Source: Climacium dendroides
Taxonomy: Eukaryota; Streptophyta; Bryopsida; Hypnales; Climaciaceae
Assembly (NCBI GenBank): GCA_950106755.1
Contig: OX467089.1
Coordinates: 18,767,345-18,831,344, forward strand
Reading direction: 5' to 3'
DNA: 64,000 bases
The position numbers were made by a program, and so were the translations under genes. Positions 46,397 to 58,860 of the stretch are shown here, one piece after another. The notes under the pieces are model-generated. The model worked only from the letters and a program-made list of their open reading frames with translations. It had not been told where the DNA came from and did no database searches. Every line of letters begins with the position of its first letter. Position 1 is the stretch's first letter.

Positions 46397-49300
46397 TCAG
46401 GCAGATTCAGTACGCGAATCTCCTCTGCTTGGGATCTCCTTAAGGATACTGGCGTTCGAGGGCTTATCACTAAGTGAAATTCCTCTTGTCCAGCGGTACA
46501 GCATTTCCAGCGAGTTTTTGGGTTGATCCATGGGCACCATATGGCCAGCATCATGTACCTGCCAACGAAGATCATTCAGGGCGATGAGGAACATTCCGAG
46601 AAGAGCAGAAATAAAATTGTGGAATCTGGAAGCATTGTGCAGTGTTCAGGAGTGTCACAGCAACCACTACAAGGGCCACATGAAACGCAAATGCATCTAT
46701 TGCAAGGCAAGCATTGTAAACTGACTTACAGAAAGTCAGGGTCACGATGAAACGTGGTTTCAGTAAAATTAGACTACGGTAGGAACTTTTAGACCACGCA
46801 GAGAATTCTTCCCATAATTCATGGGGAGACCTATTTGTCAATCATAGCTATACTGCTGAATAAAGTCAAAATTAAATGTACTGAAAACACTGTTACAAAC
46901 AGAAACAAGACACTTGCTGTGTAGGAAAAGATTGTACCAACTGTAGAAATCTCAAGAGAAAAAGGATATACAAGACTGTTAGCTGGAGTCTTCAGACACT
47001 AATAGGCATACCTTGAGGAATTGCAGTGGTCCATAGCCCGTTGTAAGACCAGCTTCTACGCCATCGACTTCGAACTCTTTCCAGTTGGCCTTGACATATT
47101 CTATCTGGCCGGACCACTCCATTGCTGTCACCCACCTGGAATTTCCTGCATTCAGGAAAAAAGGGAAACGGCTAAGAAAACCTGGTAACCTAAAACTCAT
47201 TAACCCGAAGAGCACAAATGGTCAAAAGTGACTGCTTCCATATCTATAGATTTTGGAATCAGCGATTCAGAAGCGTCAAGGAGGGTAACAACAGGAATGA
47301 ATAGAAAGAAGAAATCATGTCCTAGATTGAACGATAGAAAGATATTTTGGAAACTTAGTTAATTGACCATTAGCTTCCAAAGTGTATTTTCTGCTTGTAC
47401 TTTCGGCACTCGGGGGGGAAAAAAACTAACAGCTGAAAAGTGAACAAAAACATGAGGAATCGTTGCAGGAAATCCAGAAGACGTGATCCGGTCCCGTCTC
47501 TGGAACTGATCCAACCTCATAAAGGAAGCAATACATGATTTCAGTTCATAACATGACCCTGGACGTTCAAAAGAGCCCTCAAAATAGTTGAGTGTTGGAA
47601 GCTGATGGTACTAACCCAACCAATTACAGATCAGGTCGAATTCTCCAGCGTACACAAGAAGCTCAATTCCGTCCTCCAAGAGCTCCGGAATCCCCTTCTC
47701 AAGGTTTCTCATCCAATCAACAGCCATGGCTTCATACACCAAAGGACTACATGCCACGAACTTTCGGTGTCCGACTCCTAGGGCTTCTCGAGTTGTTTCA
47801 TTGTTCAAGAACGTGTCCAAATTTGAAAAGTCGTAACAAAGAGCACCTTCGCACTCCTTCCTCACGTCATAGTACTGCACAAGACAATGCAACGCCATTA
47901 GCTTCCCACAACAAACATCGATCATTCCCCTTTCGAATAGAAAGCTTCAAAACAAATTCATTTGAACTTTCACTTCATTAACGAACCAATTCCAGAAGAG
48001 GAACACAAGTCAGCACATAACGGAGATGTACACCGACTACCTAACAACAGTAAATTCTTTCCTCGAAAGGAGACAATTCTCCGAATGTGCATCACGGGAA
48101 GGGATCGAGATCAACTAAGTACACCATATCATCTCTCTGCATGTAAGCAAAAATGATAGAAAAACTTACGTTGATATTCCCAGTGAGTGCCAAGATGGAA
48201 CTGAAAATGCTCTGACAAATTATAAGAGCTGCAATGCAACCGATGGTTCCCTTTGGACCTACACATCAGAAAGCGTTCAATGTGTAAGTCAACGCCGGAT
48301 CCTTCGAACCAGGAAATCCGCTGCAATTAGCTCGTTCAAAGGAAAACGCTTCAAAATTGGGCGTCAAATTTTAAACCAGTTTTGATTAGGCCGTATGAAG
48401 ACGACCTTTCTTTGTCCAATTTTACTTACTTTTTGGATCGACATGTAACCTTCTACAATGGTTCTAGTGATATAAAACTAGCCCGATCAAACCACAATCT
48501 TCACAACCTGATCAATCGAATTAAGCATTTTCAAACCGTGAACCCTTGGTCCTTCAGGACCAAAATAGACTGGAAACTAGTCAGTAATAGCGACCATATT
48601 CTCTCCATGTTAGCAGCCAAACAGTATAACAGGTTCTATGCGTCGTTCTATCGAGGCCTTACCACAAAGTTTGATGGATGCGGCACAAGCGGGATATAGC
48701 TTGCTTAACCTTTCATGATCTATTGCAGTAATAAGATTCATATCAAGGGCGTAGTCAGCATAAGCTTCATACTGAATATCAGGTTGAGTGAGACCATTTC
48801 CAATTGCAAAACCCTGCACCAAAAGATAGCGTTAGATCTCGCCACAAAAGCTATGCAAAAATGCTGCAAAAGCTTAGATTCTCTAATAAGATAAGTGACG
48901 AAACGCTGTGTGGTAACTAGAGGCGATTAGCACCTTCAAATTGATGGGAACACCCTCTTTCTCCTTCAGCGCCTTGTGGAGGCGACCAGCAACCGCAGGA
49001 ACGTAGTGTCCTGCATATGACTCGCCAGTGACATAGAACTTGTTCTTAGCATACTCTGGGTGTGCCGCGAAAAATGCCTGCCAAACACACATGTTTAAAG
49101 CGTATAAGATAACCGGAATCAAAGTATCCCTGCTGCAACTTCGTAAACTTGTTGTTCAACTACCTAAACCATGTTCAAATCAAAATCTACTTAGCAAACG
49201 CATTATCCCGCAAATTACACTGCACGTAAATAAATTGAGGTATAGGAAGTAATCGATCAGAGCACACCATATACATTCTACACATTTAGTGACAATCAAA

Positions 49301-51053
49301 ACATTTATAGATTCACATTGAGAATGCATTGAGAAGGCTTGCTCGACCAACCATATGCCGTAGGGTCAAAAATTCACACAAATCTCATTCTATTGGCAAT
49401 CAATCTTTCATAACTTTATAAACATAATAAAGTCTTCCAATTCGATTCATACAAATGTATCTACTACCCAAAATTTGAATAAATTTTCATATTATGTTTT
49501 CGTGGACATAGGGTCAATGGCATATCTACCTCGGACACAAAAAGAGAAATAACAAACCTGAAAGAAGTCGTACATGTCTTCACCCACTCCCCTCTCGTCG
49601 TGGCGAATGTCACGAATATCAGTGCTGTAACTAAAGCCCGTCCCCACAGGCTGATCCACGAAGATGATGTTGGACACCTGCACAGATTACTGCCCTGTTA
49701 GTATTCTCGCACGACACAAAAGAATCTCATTTACAATACAACGGCATAATGTGCCAGGGGTCTCAAACAATGCAAACTCGGTTCTTCCGAAGTCAGGGTG
49801 TACCTTATCCCATCCATAATCATTCCAGACCAGAGTGAGATTGTCAGTGATCTTGAAAGGGCCATTCTCGTAAAATAATGCCAGTTCACTTGCACAACCT
49901 GGACCGCCTGTCATCCACAGCACAACAGGGTCGTCTGTCTTGTTCCCACGAGACTCAAAGAAGAAGTAGAACATCCTGCAGGTTTTTCACCACCACCACC
50001 ACCCCCGCGTCAGTGCTAGCACAACAGACGCTGAGTCAAATCAAATCACCGTGGGACAAATGAAGGTGTTACTGATACCATAAAAAAGTATATAGAATAA
50101 GGAGGTGTGCACATCGAAAGAAAGAATCACATCATTTGGAGCTACGGGGTGGAAGATATCAAGTTTCAAATATTATTGTTCATAAAATTTTGGATATCAA
50201 AAATTTATCCACATAGGAATCTAAATCCAAATCTCTTCAATGCACTCTATCATACCACCCACCCTAATCTGACTGCTTGGAAGACCGACTATATATCTTA
50301 ACTGATTAAGAGGTCAAATAGTGTGAACATGAGACAAGTATGCAACAGCCAATGAAAGCTTGACAATTGTGCAAGATATTCTAGAATGTCATTGAAAAGA
50401 GGGTTAGATTAAAGAGGTTTAAGTGAAAGATCTTTCTAAAATGCCATTCTAGAATATTTTGCACAGCCGCACCATCATTGATGGTAGTACACTTGTCACA
50501 CATTCAATTTATGTCAGGGTTATCATTTTGAGATCCCCAGCCAGTAGGTCAGATTAAAGAGGCCAGGCTATAGTAAGGCTTAGGCTATTATATTTACGGC
50601 GAGCAACGACATTGGCCACACTAGAATAGAAGAAAATAAAATAAAATTCATGATCGAATACAATCGCCGATCCAAACAAATAGAACCGAATAACAGAAAA
50701 AGTAAAACCTGAATGGCAAAGCAAAGCTTCAAGAGGCCTTACTGAGCAGCGTGTGTCCTCGCAAGCTTGAAATAGCCCGCATACTGCCCAAGCTCCTCGG
50801 TGGGAATCCCGGCGTCCCCTCCAATGTCCAAATTGATCCTGCGCTCCTCCAACTTCGGCCCATCCAGCAACTCGACACTCGCAGTTTCATCGGACGCCCC
50901 TGGAATGAGGTTCAACGCCTTGATCATCCGCTCCGCTTGCCCCTGCGGAAAGCGTGCGCTCGATTCATAGTCGGGATCCACCCGTGCAGCATCGGAAACA
51001 CTGCAAACGAGTGACAAAAGGAGCAAGAAGCTCCATAGCTTCGCAGATGCCAT
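46397..51053 (-). CDS. Serine carboxypeptidase-like protein (S10, SCPL47-49 type), 513 aa
   Basis: Exons in transcription order are 51053-50743, 49975-49804, 49677-49558, 49077-48934, 48813-48663, 48258-48170, 47874-47616, 47145-47012 and 46558-46397. All introns are GT-AG with consistent phase. Residues 1-22 are a signal peptide (MASAKLWSFLLLLSLVCSVS). The S10 fold follows with WMTGGPGC (substrate/oxyanion segment), DQPVGTGFSYSTD, nucleophile motif GESYAGHYVP (Ser221), VYAGEFDLICNWLGN (Asp409) and HDAGHMVPMDQP (His466), so the triad is complete. NGLTQP and the Cys-rich insert (CEGALCYDF) also match Arabidopsis SCPL48/49. N-glycosylation sites include NET at 354. It should be secreted or vacuolar and remove C-terminal residues from peptides; acyltransferase members of the family differ in these motifs. 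Intron 7 carries a TTAA-type repeat (from 47200). Confidence 0.93.
47200..47420. repeat. TTAA-ended repeat in intron 7 of the carboxypeptidase gene
   Basis: The left end TTAACCCGAAGAGCACAAAT, then GGTCAAAAGTGACTGCTTCC, matches 746-790 and 1571-1605. The right boundary is not clear; 'attagcttccaaagtgtatt' near 47370 matches 930-945. It is on the plus strand, opposite to the host gene. Confidence 0.5.
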
Positions 51054-52405
51054 CGATTTCGAAATTCCCTAGCTGATGAAAGAGGTTTGTCAGACAACCA
51101 TCAATGCTTCCACCAAATCCACAATTGCAACAAACAGGGTATGGCACATATTACACGCCAAATGCCTCGATCTTGAACCAAATTTTATTAAAATTTGGAA
51201 AAGAGAAGCGGTGCGGGATGTCAATCGACGTCCGGATGTGAGGGCTGCGATTCCGGCAGCTGCACGTCAGATTCATGCGCCGGCTGTAAGGCGCATCCAA
51301 GCCAACGGTCCAACTGGGAACTCTGGTGGTGGAGTGTGGAAGAAGAAAGAAGGTGATCTACTTACAGTGGGAAGGGTTTCATCCTGGTTCATTGGATGTT
51401 TTTCATTCATCCGTTCACCGACCAGGGTTGTTAAGGGGGAGGACGGGTCGGGCTCTCGGACGTTGAAGAGGCTTCGACGGGGACGTGACACATGTCTCGA
51501 TAGGATGTACTTTCCACTCGTGTGGTCTAAAATTAGATTTTAAAAATGTGGAAACTAAGATTTTATTCCATGAATATTGGAAAGACTTAAAGATGCCACG
51601 TGTAAGCATATGAAACATCCAATTAATTTTTAAAGAATGTATCAGTGACTATGGAAATCATCCATTTGGGTATTGTATGAATTATTGGTATAAAAAATTC
51701 AAAAGTACTCATTGGAAGTCAAACTAATTTAGAAGATCTTCCCTTTTCATACCAAATTTAGAGGATGAATTGAGTTGCATTTCATTGTGACCTACGCGAA
51801 CTTCCAATTGTTCACTTGGGTAAATGAACAATTGTCCTTTGAAAATAATTAAAGTAAGCTCTTTGTAATTAATGATGTAATCTACTCATTTGGTACAAGA
51901 AAATTAGAGACAAGAGAATATGACATGTAGAAAGATTCTTTCTCATTCATTAACCCAAAAAAGGCCATAGTGTTGTTTATAGGTTAAAATTGTCTTAGTA
52001 TCCATTCATGTTGAGTAGATTTATTTTGACCCTTATTTAATTGTGATTAGCTGATTTTTTTAGATTTCGGTTTTGAATTCAAACTAACAAAATTTCAAAA
52101 CATAATCCAACAATTCATTATTATTTGTCATGCACAGAATTATTTGTAAAATATTGATGATTAGATTTGTAGCTAATTACAAATTGTATGATGATTTTTT
52201 TAGATTAAAAAATGATACATCTTTTTTAGGAAGAAAACTTATAAAACTCAAGATTCTAATTTTTCTAAATAAATGTGTTTTCCTTTGTTTTAAAAAATAA
52301 AATTAAAAAAATATTTCATACATCTTCTGATAAAAGAAAAAAACTAGTTGAACTTCACAAAATATTGAAAAGTATGTATGTGTCATTTCTTGAAATACAA
52401 GGCTA
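51054..52405. other. Carboxypeptidase promoter region, then AT-rich DNA
   Basis: 51054-51530 is GC-richer and probably holds the 5' UTR and promoter. The overlapping ORFs there (plus 51076-51543, minus 51273-51491) show no domain. From 51600 the sequence is AT-rich without recognised features. Confidence 0.4.
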
Positions 52406-52661
52406 TTCCTTCATTCTAAAATGATTGTCTACAATTTTGTTGTTATTTGTTTTGTGCCAACTTCATTGATCACATTGTAAGAAACATAATTAAAAAAAGT
52501 TTCAAATTTTATATCATGAGAATTAATGAAGAACATTTCATATGTTCATTGCAACCTAAATAAAATTAGCCACAAGGAAGTCAATTTCGATATGACCTAT
52601 TCAAAACAACCTTATAAAAATATAACATTCAAAGTAAATAGTCATTTTGGGATGGAGGGAG
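52406..52661. repeat. Stowaway-like MITE, 256 bp
   Basis: The left end TTCCTTCATTCTAAAATGAT follows TA (52404-52405). The right end CATTTTGGGATGGAGGGAG precedes TA (52662-52663). The length and ends fit the Stowaway class. Confidence 0.7.
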
Positions 52662-54042
52662 TATGGTGGAAACACCTAAAATTGTCAATATAAACAATTT
52701 ATCATAGTAGGAGACACTTTTTCTAAAAACAAAATATTTTTGTAGTGTTAGCAATTGAAAATCATGGATTTAGAAAAAAAAATAGATTTTTTGAATGTGG
52801 CACGTAATTTTTGTGAACTTTCAAAATGGGCCTAAACCACCATTATCAATAAATAAAACTTATCATATAATTACCTCTTTTAACCAAAATTCAAAATTTT
52901 GAAAATTATTGTACCAAAAGGCTAGTCCCTAACTAAGATTTATGTAAATTTTCAAAAAATGATTGCATTCATAATTGGATGACCATAATATGTTGTCAAA
53001 AAATGCTACTTTGTCTTCTAGGATTGAATTTGATAAAGATGACTTCAAAATGAGACATTGAATCCAAACTAAGAAGAATTGTACATATTAAATAATTAAA
53101 AGGAAATGAAGATGGAGAATAAAAACTAAGAGAGAGTTGGTGCCTTGGTGGCAACAATCTACAAGCACTCTTACAAAATTGTGTTGAAATACAAAGGTGA
53201 TATTAAAAAAATTATGTTGAAACATTGAGATACAAGTGGGGCTACAAGGAACACCCCTATAGTTTGTAATGCAAGAAATGAAATTAGATAATGACACGAG
53301 TGCAAAGATCTATCAACAAAACCTACAAAACCTTGTTGAAATGTTGCGCTAATAATTACAAATTTTTTTTAAAAACATTGAGCCAAAACCAACAAAACTT
53401 TATAGTAGGAAACACGTACCGGTACACAAAATGGACAACCTTCACTATAGAGGAGCTAGGGGAAGTAAAGAATAAGGGAAGAAGAACTCCAAAAGTCTAT
53501 TACCAAAACCTTAAAACCTTGCTAAACTACCAAGTCAAAATCTACAATATTTTACTAAAACATCAAGCCAAGACTTCAAAACTTAAAACTTTATAGTATA
53601 TTTAAGAGAAGTTGAAGTTGATAATGAGAGAGGAGAAAAGAGAAGGTAATGTCATAAATCTAAATTTTCTAATCAAAGCCTGCCATATAAAATAGGCAAA
53701 CATAAGTTTTTGCCACTTTATCTTTATATGCACTAAATCATCCAAACATCTTTTTTTTGTTTGCCTCAAATAATTTACATTACCATTCTATGAATTTGTC
53801 AAAGATTTTTACAAATGGAAGGAGCCATGTTAGCAAATGAACGAGATACACAACTTAGAACAAATTTAAAAAATATATGTTTTATTGTATGTTTAAAAAT
53901 CAATATACATTTTTCTTTGGGGCATATAATCAATGCCACTCTAATTTGTAATTGCAAATGACATTTGTAAGCAAGCCTGCTAACTACTCTTCATAAGCTA
54001 TCATAGAGGAAGTTCTATTCTAATAGGTTTGGCTTGAATAAT
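52662..54042. other. AT-rich intergenic DNA
   Basis: The plus-strand ORF 53291-53596 (Lys/Asn/Thr-rich) contains recurring phrases ('caaaaccttgttgaaatgtt', 'caaaaccttgctaaactacc'), which suggests a degraded local repeat rather than a gene. Nothing else is recognised. Confidence 0.4.
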
Positions 54043-54583
54043 TTAACTCCTAAAGGATTGAAGTATATTTCAGGTAGAAATTATGAAAAATTGTTACTAT
54101 TTAGGGCAATGAGAAAAAAATGATTTTTTTTCCAAAATTCAACTTAACAAATACATATTAGACTACTATGGAATGTGTGGAAAAAATTTCAGAAACTATG
54201 ACTACACAAATTGAAAAATTGTAACCTTTGAAATTTTTTTCACCTTGCTTGATAGGGCCAATAACCTTTTAACTCCTCCTAGAGTGAGATTTTTACACTA
54301 CACATGTTTTTTTTTACATTTACATCTTGTATCAGGTAAAATTACTTACTTGTCAAATTTCAAAAGTAAAAGAGGAGTTTTGCAAAAGTTGTCCAAAGCT
54401 ATTATAAAAGTTTAGGACATCATAACTTTTGATTTAGGCATCTAATTAAAATATATATATTTCCACTAAGGAGGTATATATTTACATCTTGTATTTTGTG
54501 AACATCCAATCAAAATTGACTTCATAGGAACCTACTTGGATTTTCAATTGTTGTTCAATGGATATTTGTCCTTTAAGGATTAA
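54043..54583 (+). mobile_element. TTAA-flanked non-autonomous element, 541 bp
   Basis: Bounded by TTAA at 54043-54046 and 54580-54583. Left TTAACTCCTAAAGGATTGAA; right on the other strand TTAATCCTTAAAGGACAAAT. The interior matches 12300-12450 in inverted orientation. The ends are shared with the family at 42916 but most of the interior is different. Confidence 0.65.
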
Positions 54584-55583
54584 ACAATATTGAAAGCATC
54601 ATTCTAGAATTGTTTTAAAATTACTTTGATTTTTCATCTTTGTCTTAATGGAATTTGTTGTCACTTTGCCCAAAGTATAGTAACCAAATTAATAAATCTG
54701 GCAATTAAATATAAAAAAATGGTTGCCTAATAGGTGATTATGGACTTGGTAATTATAAAGCGAGCCAAGTTATCAAAAATAATTGTTGTTTAAATCCTAC
54801 CAAGTCTTGAGCAGTGAGGTTGGTGCTAACTTGCAATTATTTTTGATAATTTGGCCTATTTTGCAATTATTGGATATAATCTCAATGTAGGAGAGTTGTG
54901 CCGTTTGACTTTAAAACATGCCACAAGGACAAAACTCTTATGCATTTTGATTATGTTAGGTGGATCCACATTCATTAAGTCCATACCAATTGATAATAGT
55001 GGAGATTTTTTTTAGAGTTCTCTTAGTGGTAGACCAATGAAATTTCTACTTCTTACCCACTTTGTTGAATTGATCTGAAAATTTTACCACTAAAATTTTT
55101 AGATCAATTCAAGATGTACTTATTTTTTGGAAGCCATTTAAAGTTCGTGGGTTTAATTTGAGTTCACCAAATTGTATTTTGATGGCTACAACTTTGGGGA
55201 CTTTTATCTCCTTCATCCAAAGTTAGTTTTCAATGAATTTATTTTGAATTATATTCCCCTTGAAGTGTAGTTCTTTTGGTAAAATTTTCATGCCAATCCA
55301 AGTTGTTTTGTTTCTTTATATAGTTTTCATTTCCAATAAATGTTTTTGGAAAAGTCGCACATACTAATCTAGTTTGCGTGCTTAAAATTTCATACCAATC
55401 CACGAAGCTATGAGTGAGTAAGAAGCATTTTAGTAGAAGGAGGTTCAACCCTACATGAGTTTTTTTCAACTTTTCTTGCAATTTTTTGACATTTCAAAGC
55501 CATTTAGTTGACACAATGAGTCAATTGAATGATATTTTCTTTCACCAATGTATTTGTATGCTAGTTTTGAAGCACTTTATTGT

Positions 55584-55822
55584 TTAACCCTTTACGTACT
55601 AAGAATTCATGATTTTAAGTAGCATACTTTGATTGATCATATTGTAGAAAGTACAATGGAAATGGAAAATTTTATTGTATCATTAGCTTGAATTAAGAAC
55701 ATTGCATACATTGGTTTAAATAAATAATGATTAAAATAGATTTAAAAAATCCATATAAACTCCTCAAAATTGCTTAAAAAACATAAAACCCAATTCGAGC
55801 TTCTTAGTCATTAAAGGGTTAA
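55584..55822. mobile_element. TTAA-flanked MITE, 239 bp, with 18-bp inverted ends
   Basis: Left TTAACCCTTTACGTACTAAG; right on the other strand TTAACCCTTTAATGACTAAG. After TTAA the two ends agree at 15 of 18 positions. The interior is AT-rich with no frame. TTAA-CCCTTT ends are those expected of piggyBac-type MITEs. Confidence 0.7.
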
Positions 55823-58189
55823 ATATTTTTCATTTGAATAGGTTTAAAAATCGAATTTCACCTCCAAAATCCAAATGTGTTGCTAGGAAAATTTCAGCAT
55901 CTTTTTTCTACACGAAAACATTATAATCTTGCAATCTATGTGGATAAGAGACTCCAAATTTGATTCACATCATTTACAATATGTACACTACAAGATTATA
56001 GTGTTGAGATTTATATACCTCTGTGACATTTTTGGACTATAACACTTCAAAAGCAATGATGTTTTTAAATCCCAAAAGGCCTTGCCTTGTTTGATTAACC
56101 AATAGAAACAGGCCACAATGGCAAAACTCTCGTGCATTGAGATTATGGACAAATTATTGAATTTGAGCTTGAAGTGGTTGAGAATCAATTATTTTGGATC
56201 AGAGTGTAAATTAAGTGGCAATCTAGCTTTGTAAATGGGGTTATTGGTAACACTCATATATACACTTTAAGAGGCTGGTTTTCATGCGAAAGGTATTCTT
56301 AACAGTTTTCACGTAGCTGCAAGTATCGGCATTCAACACCCGGGTGCGACAGTTTTCTTCCCAACAAGCTTGCCATACTCTAGAGAATGTTCACATATGC
56401 TCAGCTACTACTGTAACAAGAAAGATCAAACCATCTTCGTGGGAATCATTTACCAAATGTTGTATTTGTGTTAAATTGTGCCTGAGGTTCATACTTCATG
56501 TGCACAATTAAATCCATAGCAATCGTTGATAGGGTCGATCTTCTGATTGATATATCAAATTTTCAGTCTGTGTTGATGGGTTCAATTGAATTGATGCTGC
56601 TCAATTTGATTGATCAAATTGAAGTTAAGCATGTTGTGGATGTGAGTTGATGAGCGCTATTCAATTTCGTCATGCGGACAAATCGATTTCAAGTCCAGTA
56701 ATTATCTGCAATTTTAGTAACGTTGGAGTGCAATACCGGTAGTTTCTTTGTCGAGGATACGGTACTACTTCCATCAAATGCGCATCAGAAGTTATTTCAA
56801 ATGAACTTACCAATATTGTCAATATTCAAAAATTCATGACAAAAATTTGATGAGTTTAAAGCTGATATTTTGGTGGTCATTATTGATCAGAGTTGATGAA
56901 GCTAGCTACAGTTTGCAGTCTTTGCTCCAGAACCCATTGACTCATGCACATGGAATCTCTTGCTCACCAAACCTGTGCACACAACTTCCATACGTCAAAA
57001 GCTCAAGGGATATTTACACTAGACTGTTTCACAGCAACTTAGTTTGCACTGTATGGCTTTTGCAGATCAGATGACAGGAATAGATATCAACACATATTGA
57101 TAAGCCATCAACACGGCAGGCAAGAAAGCTTAAAACCTTGATCGCTAAACCATTATCAGTGGTTGCTGGTAAGCTACATCTTGCAAACATTTTTGACAAT
57201 GACTTTGCTACCGTACTTAAATATATCTTTGAGCTTGTTCCGTAGCTTCTGCCAACTTGTTCCGTAGCTTGCATGCCATGCTGTAGAATCTCAATACACT
57301 TTGAATTGTCAATTGAAAGATGACTCTACAGAACGAGATAAGAAAATGCCATTCATTTCTAGCAAAGTCTAAACTTAGAAGTTGTGTTTGCTAGTCGTTA
57401 CCAGCCTCTGGTGCGTTGATACGAACATGTAAATATAATCCTATAATTTCATCACCCAAATGATTGGTTTAAGCATGCCTGGTATTGTACAGTGAGATCA
57501 TAATGAAGCAAGCACAACAGTTGATCACATCACCATTTCAAAGTTTCAATAAGTGAGAAAATGAGGAGGCACATATAAAACATCAATTGAGAGATTCTAG
57601 CCGAATTAACAAGCCCACACAACAACATTGAAGCGAAAGCGAGAACTTGCAAAGAATCTTGTTCAGTGACCTCGCATCCATTTGAATTTTGAAGGCCACC
57701 CTTTTGTCACAAAATCAAGCAGGAAGAAGATGAAGATAATGGATTGAAGAGAATAAAAGGGAGGAGAACCTATACTGATTGGTTTGATGGAGATTTGTGG
57801 CCAGTCACCTATTTATGCTGTTCTGACAACGCATCGCAACCTCTCTGCTGCTTTGAGATATTTGCCAGCATTTCGTAGAAAGCTTGGAGACATGCGTAGC
57901 CCTTACGACAAATTAAGCAGAGCTTGATCCTTCGCAGAATGGTTGAAATCCAAATGAAATTTTGAAGGAGAAGTTTCCCCATGCAATCTAGAAAGAAACA
58001 ATGCAACCTCACCTCAAGCAAAAAATCATGTCACAGTTACGGAAAGAGAGGCGGAGCTAGGGAAGGAGATTTATAACATTATTACACAAATCCAAGGAGA
58101 CGATCAACCACTAGCTCGAGGCTCCTCTCATGCAACCAATCATTCAAGGCATTACTGAAAATTGTGCACCTCATCTGCTTGCTCACATA
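55823..58189. other. Intergenic DNA, unassigned
   Basis: From about 56270 GC rises to about 40%, but only short ORFs occur (for example minus 57029-57274 and minus 57809-58021) and none is recognised. Part of this may belong to the transposon whose transposase relic starts near 58190. 'cttgttccgtagctt' is repeated in tandem near 57233-57268. Confidence 0.35.
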
Positions 58190-58860
58190 GAAAACCAGTG
58201 GTACTTCCTAGTCAGTTTGCGATGGACAAGGCTCTTCCTTCAAATTCGATCTCTTGAACTAGAGCTATCAGTGTCTCAACCACAGTTGCATATAAGTTGC
58301 CATCAAATTGGGAACTGAAATGGCGCAACATGTAGCGTATTCAACAACATTTGACTATAACTTGTAGTCAATAGCGACCAAACGCGGTCGACTTCATCTT
58401 GTTCCATGACGAGGTGAAAAACATCGATCGGAGTAGAAGGGATCCAAGTAAACATGTAGAAGTGATTGGCCATGTCGAGGATGAAAGACAAATCACGGTG
58501 GTTGTATCTTCCTCTTCCATGCATTGGTGTGTCCCTGCCATCACAAGAAAACAGACCGTTCCGGATTCCACCATCAAGCAATGGACTCGAAGAACGAATG
58601 CGTGGATGCAGGATTGCATTTCATCTACAATTCAACTCGTATTTTGGTCTACACAAGCCACATGCTAGCTATTTGTGGAGAAGATCCTCTCATCATGCTA
58701 TGAAGCTCAATGTAATGAGCTACAGTTACTTACCAACGTGGCAAAACTCCATTGCACGAAAAAACATCTTAAATGTCTTTCAAAGGATTTTATCAAACCC
58801 GCAAATCTAAAGCATCTAAATACATTATCCAATCAAGTCTTTGTTTATAGATTATATAAG
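58190..58860 (+). pseudogene. DDE-superfamily transposase relic
   Basis: Joining plus-strand frames gives text typical of the DDE endonuclease family (pogo/Tc1-mariner-like and related). YKLPSNWE-like text (AYKLPSNWELKWRN) lies near 58287, followed by KHVEVIGHVEDERQITVVVS plus SSS at about 58458-58525; compare the usual 'K.v.v.G..D.RQiT.v.sSs.dG..LP.Q'. Further on come DCISSTIQLVFWSTQATC and YEAQCNELQLLTNVAKLHCT, matching the 'ylekv..py...' segment. Stops and frameshifts separate the parts, so it is dead. Assignment rests on motif spacing recognised by eye. The superfamily within DDE is uncertain. Confidence 0.5.

Noticed and set aside
46523..46750. Plus-strand ORFs across the last carboxypeptidase exon
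   Set aside because: Shadows of the minus-strand exon carrying the catalytic histidine.
58303..58619. Minus-strand ORFs of 83-92 aa
   Set aside because: They lie opposite the plus-strand DDE transposase relic, whose motifs are the better explanation.
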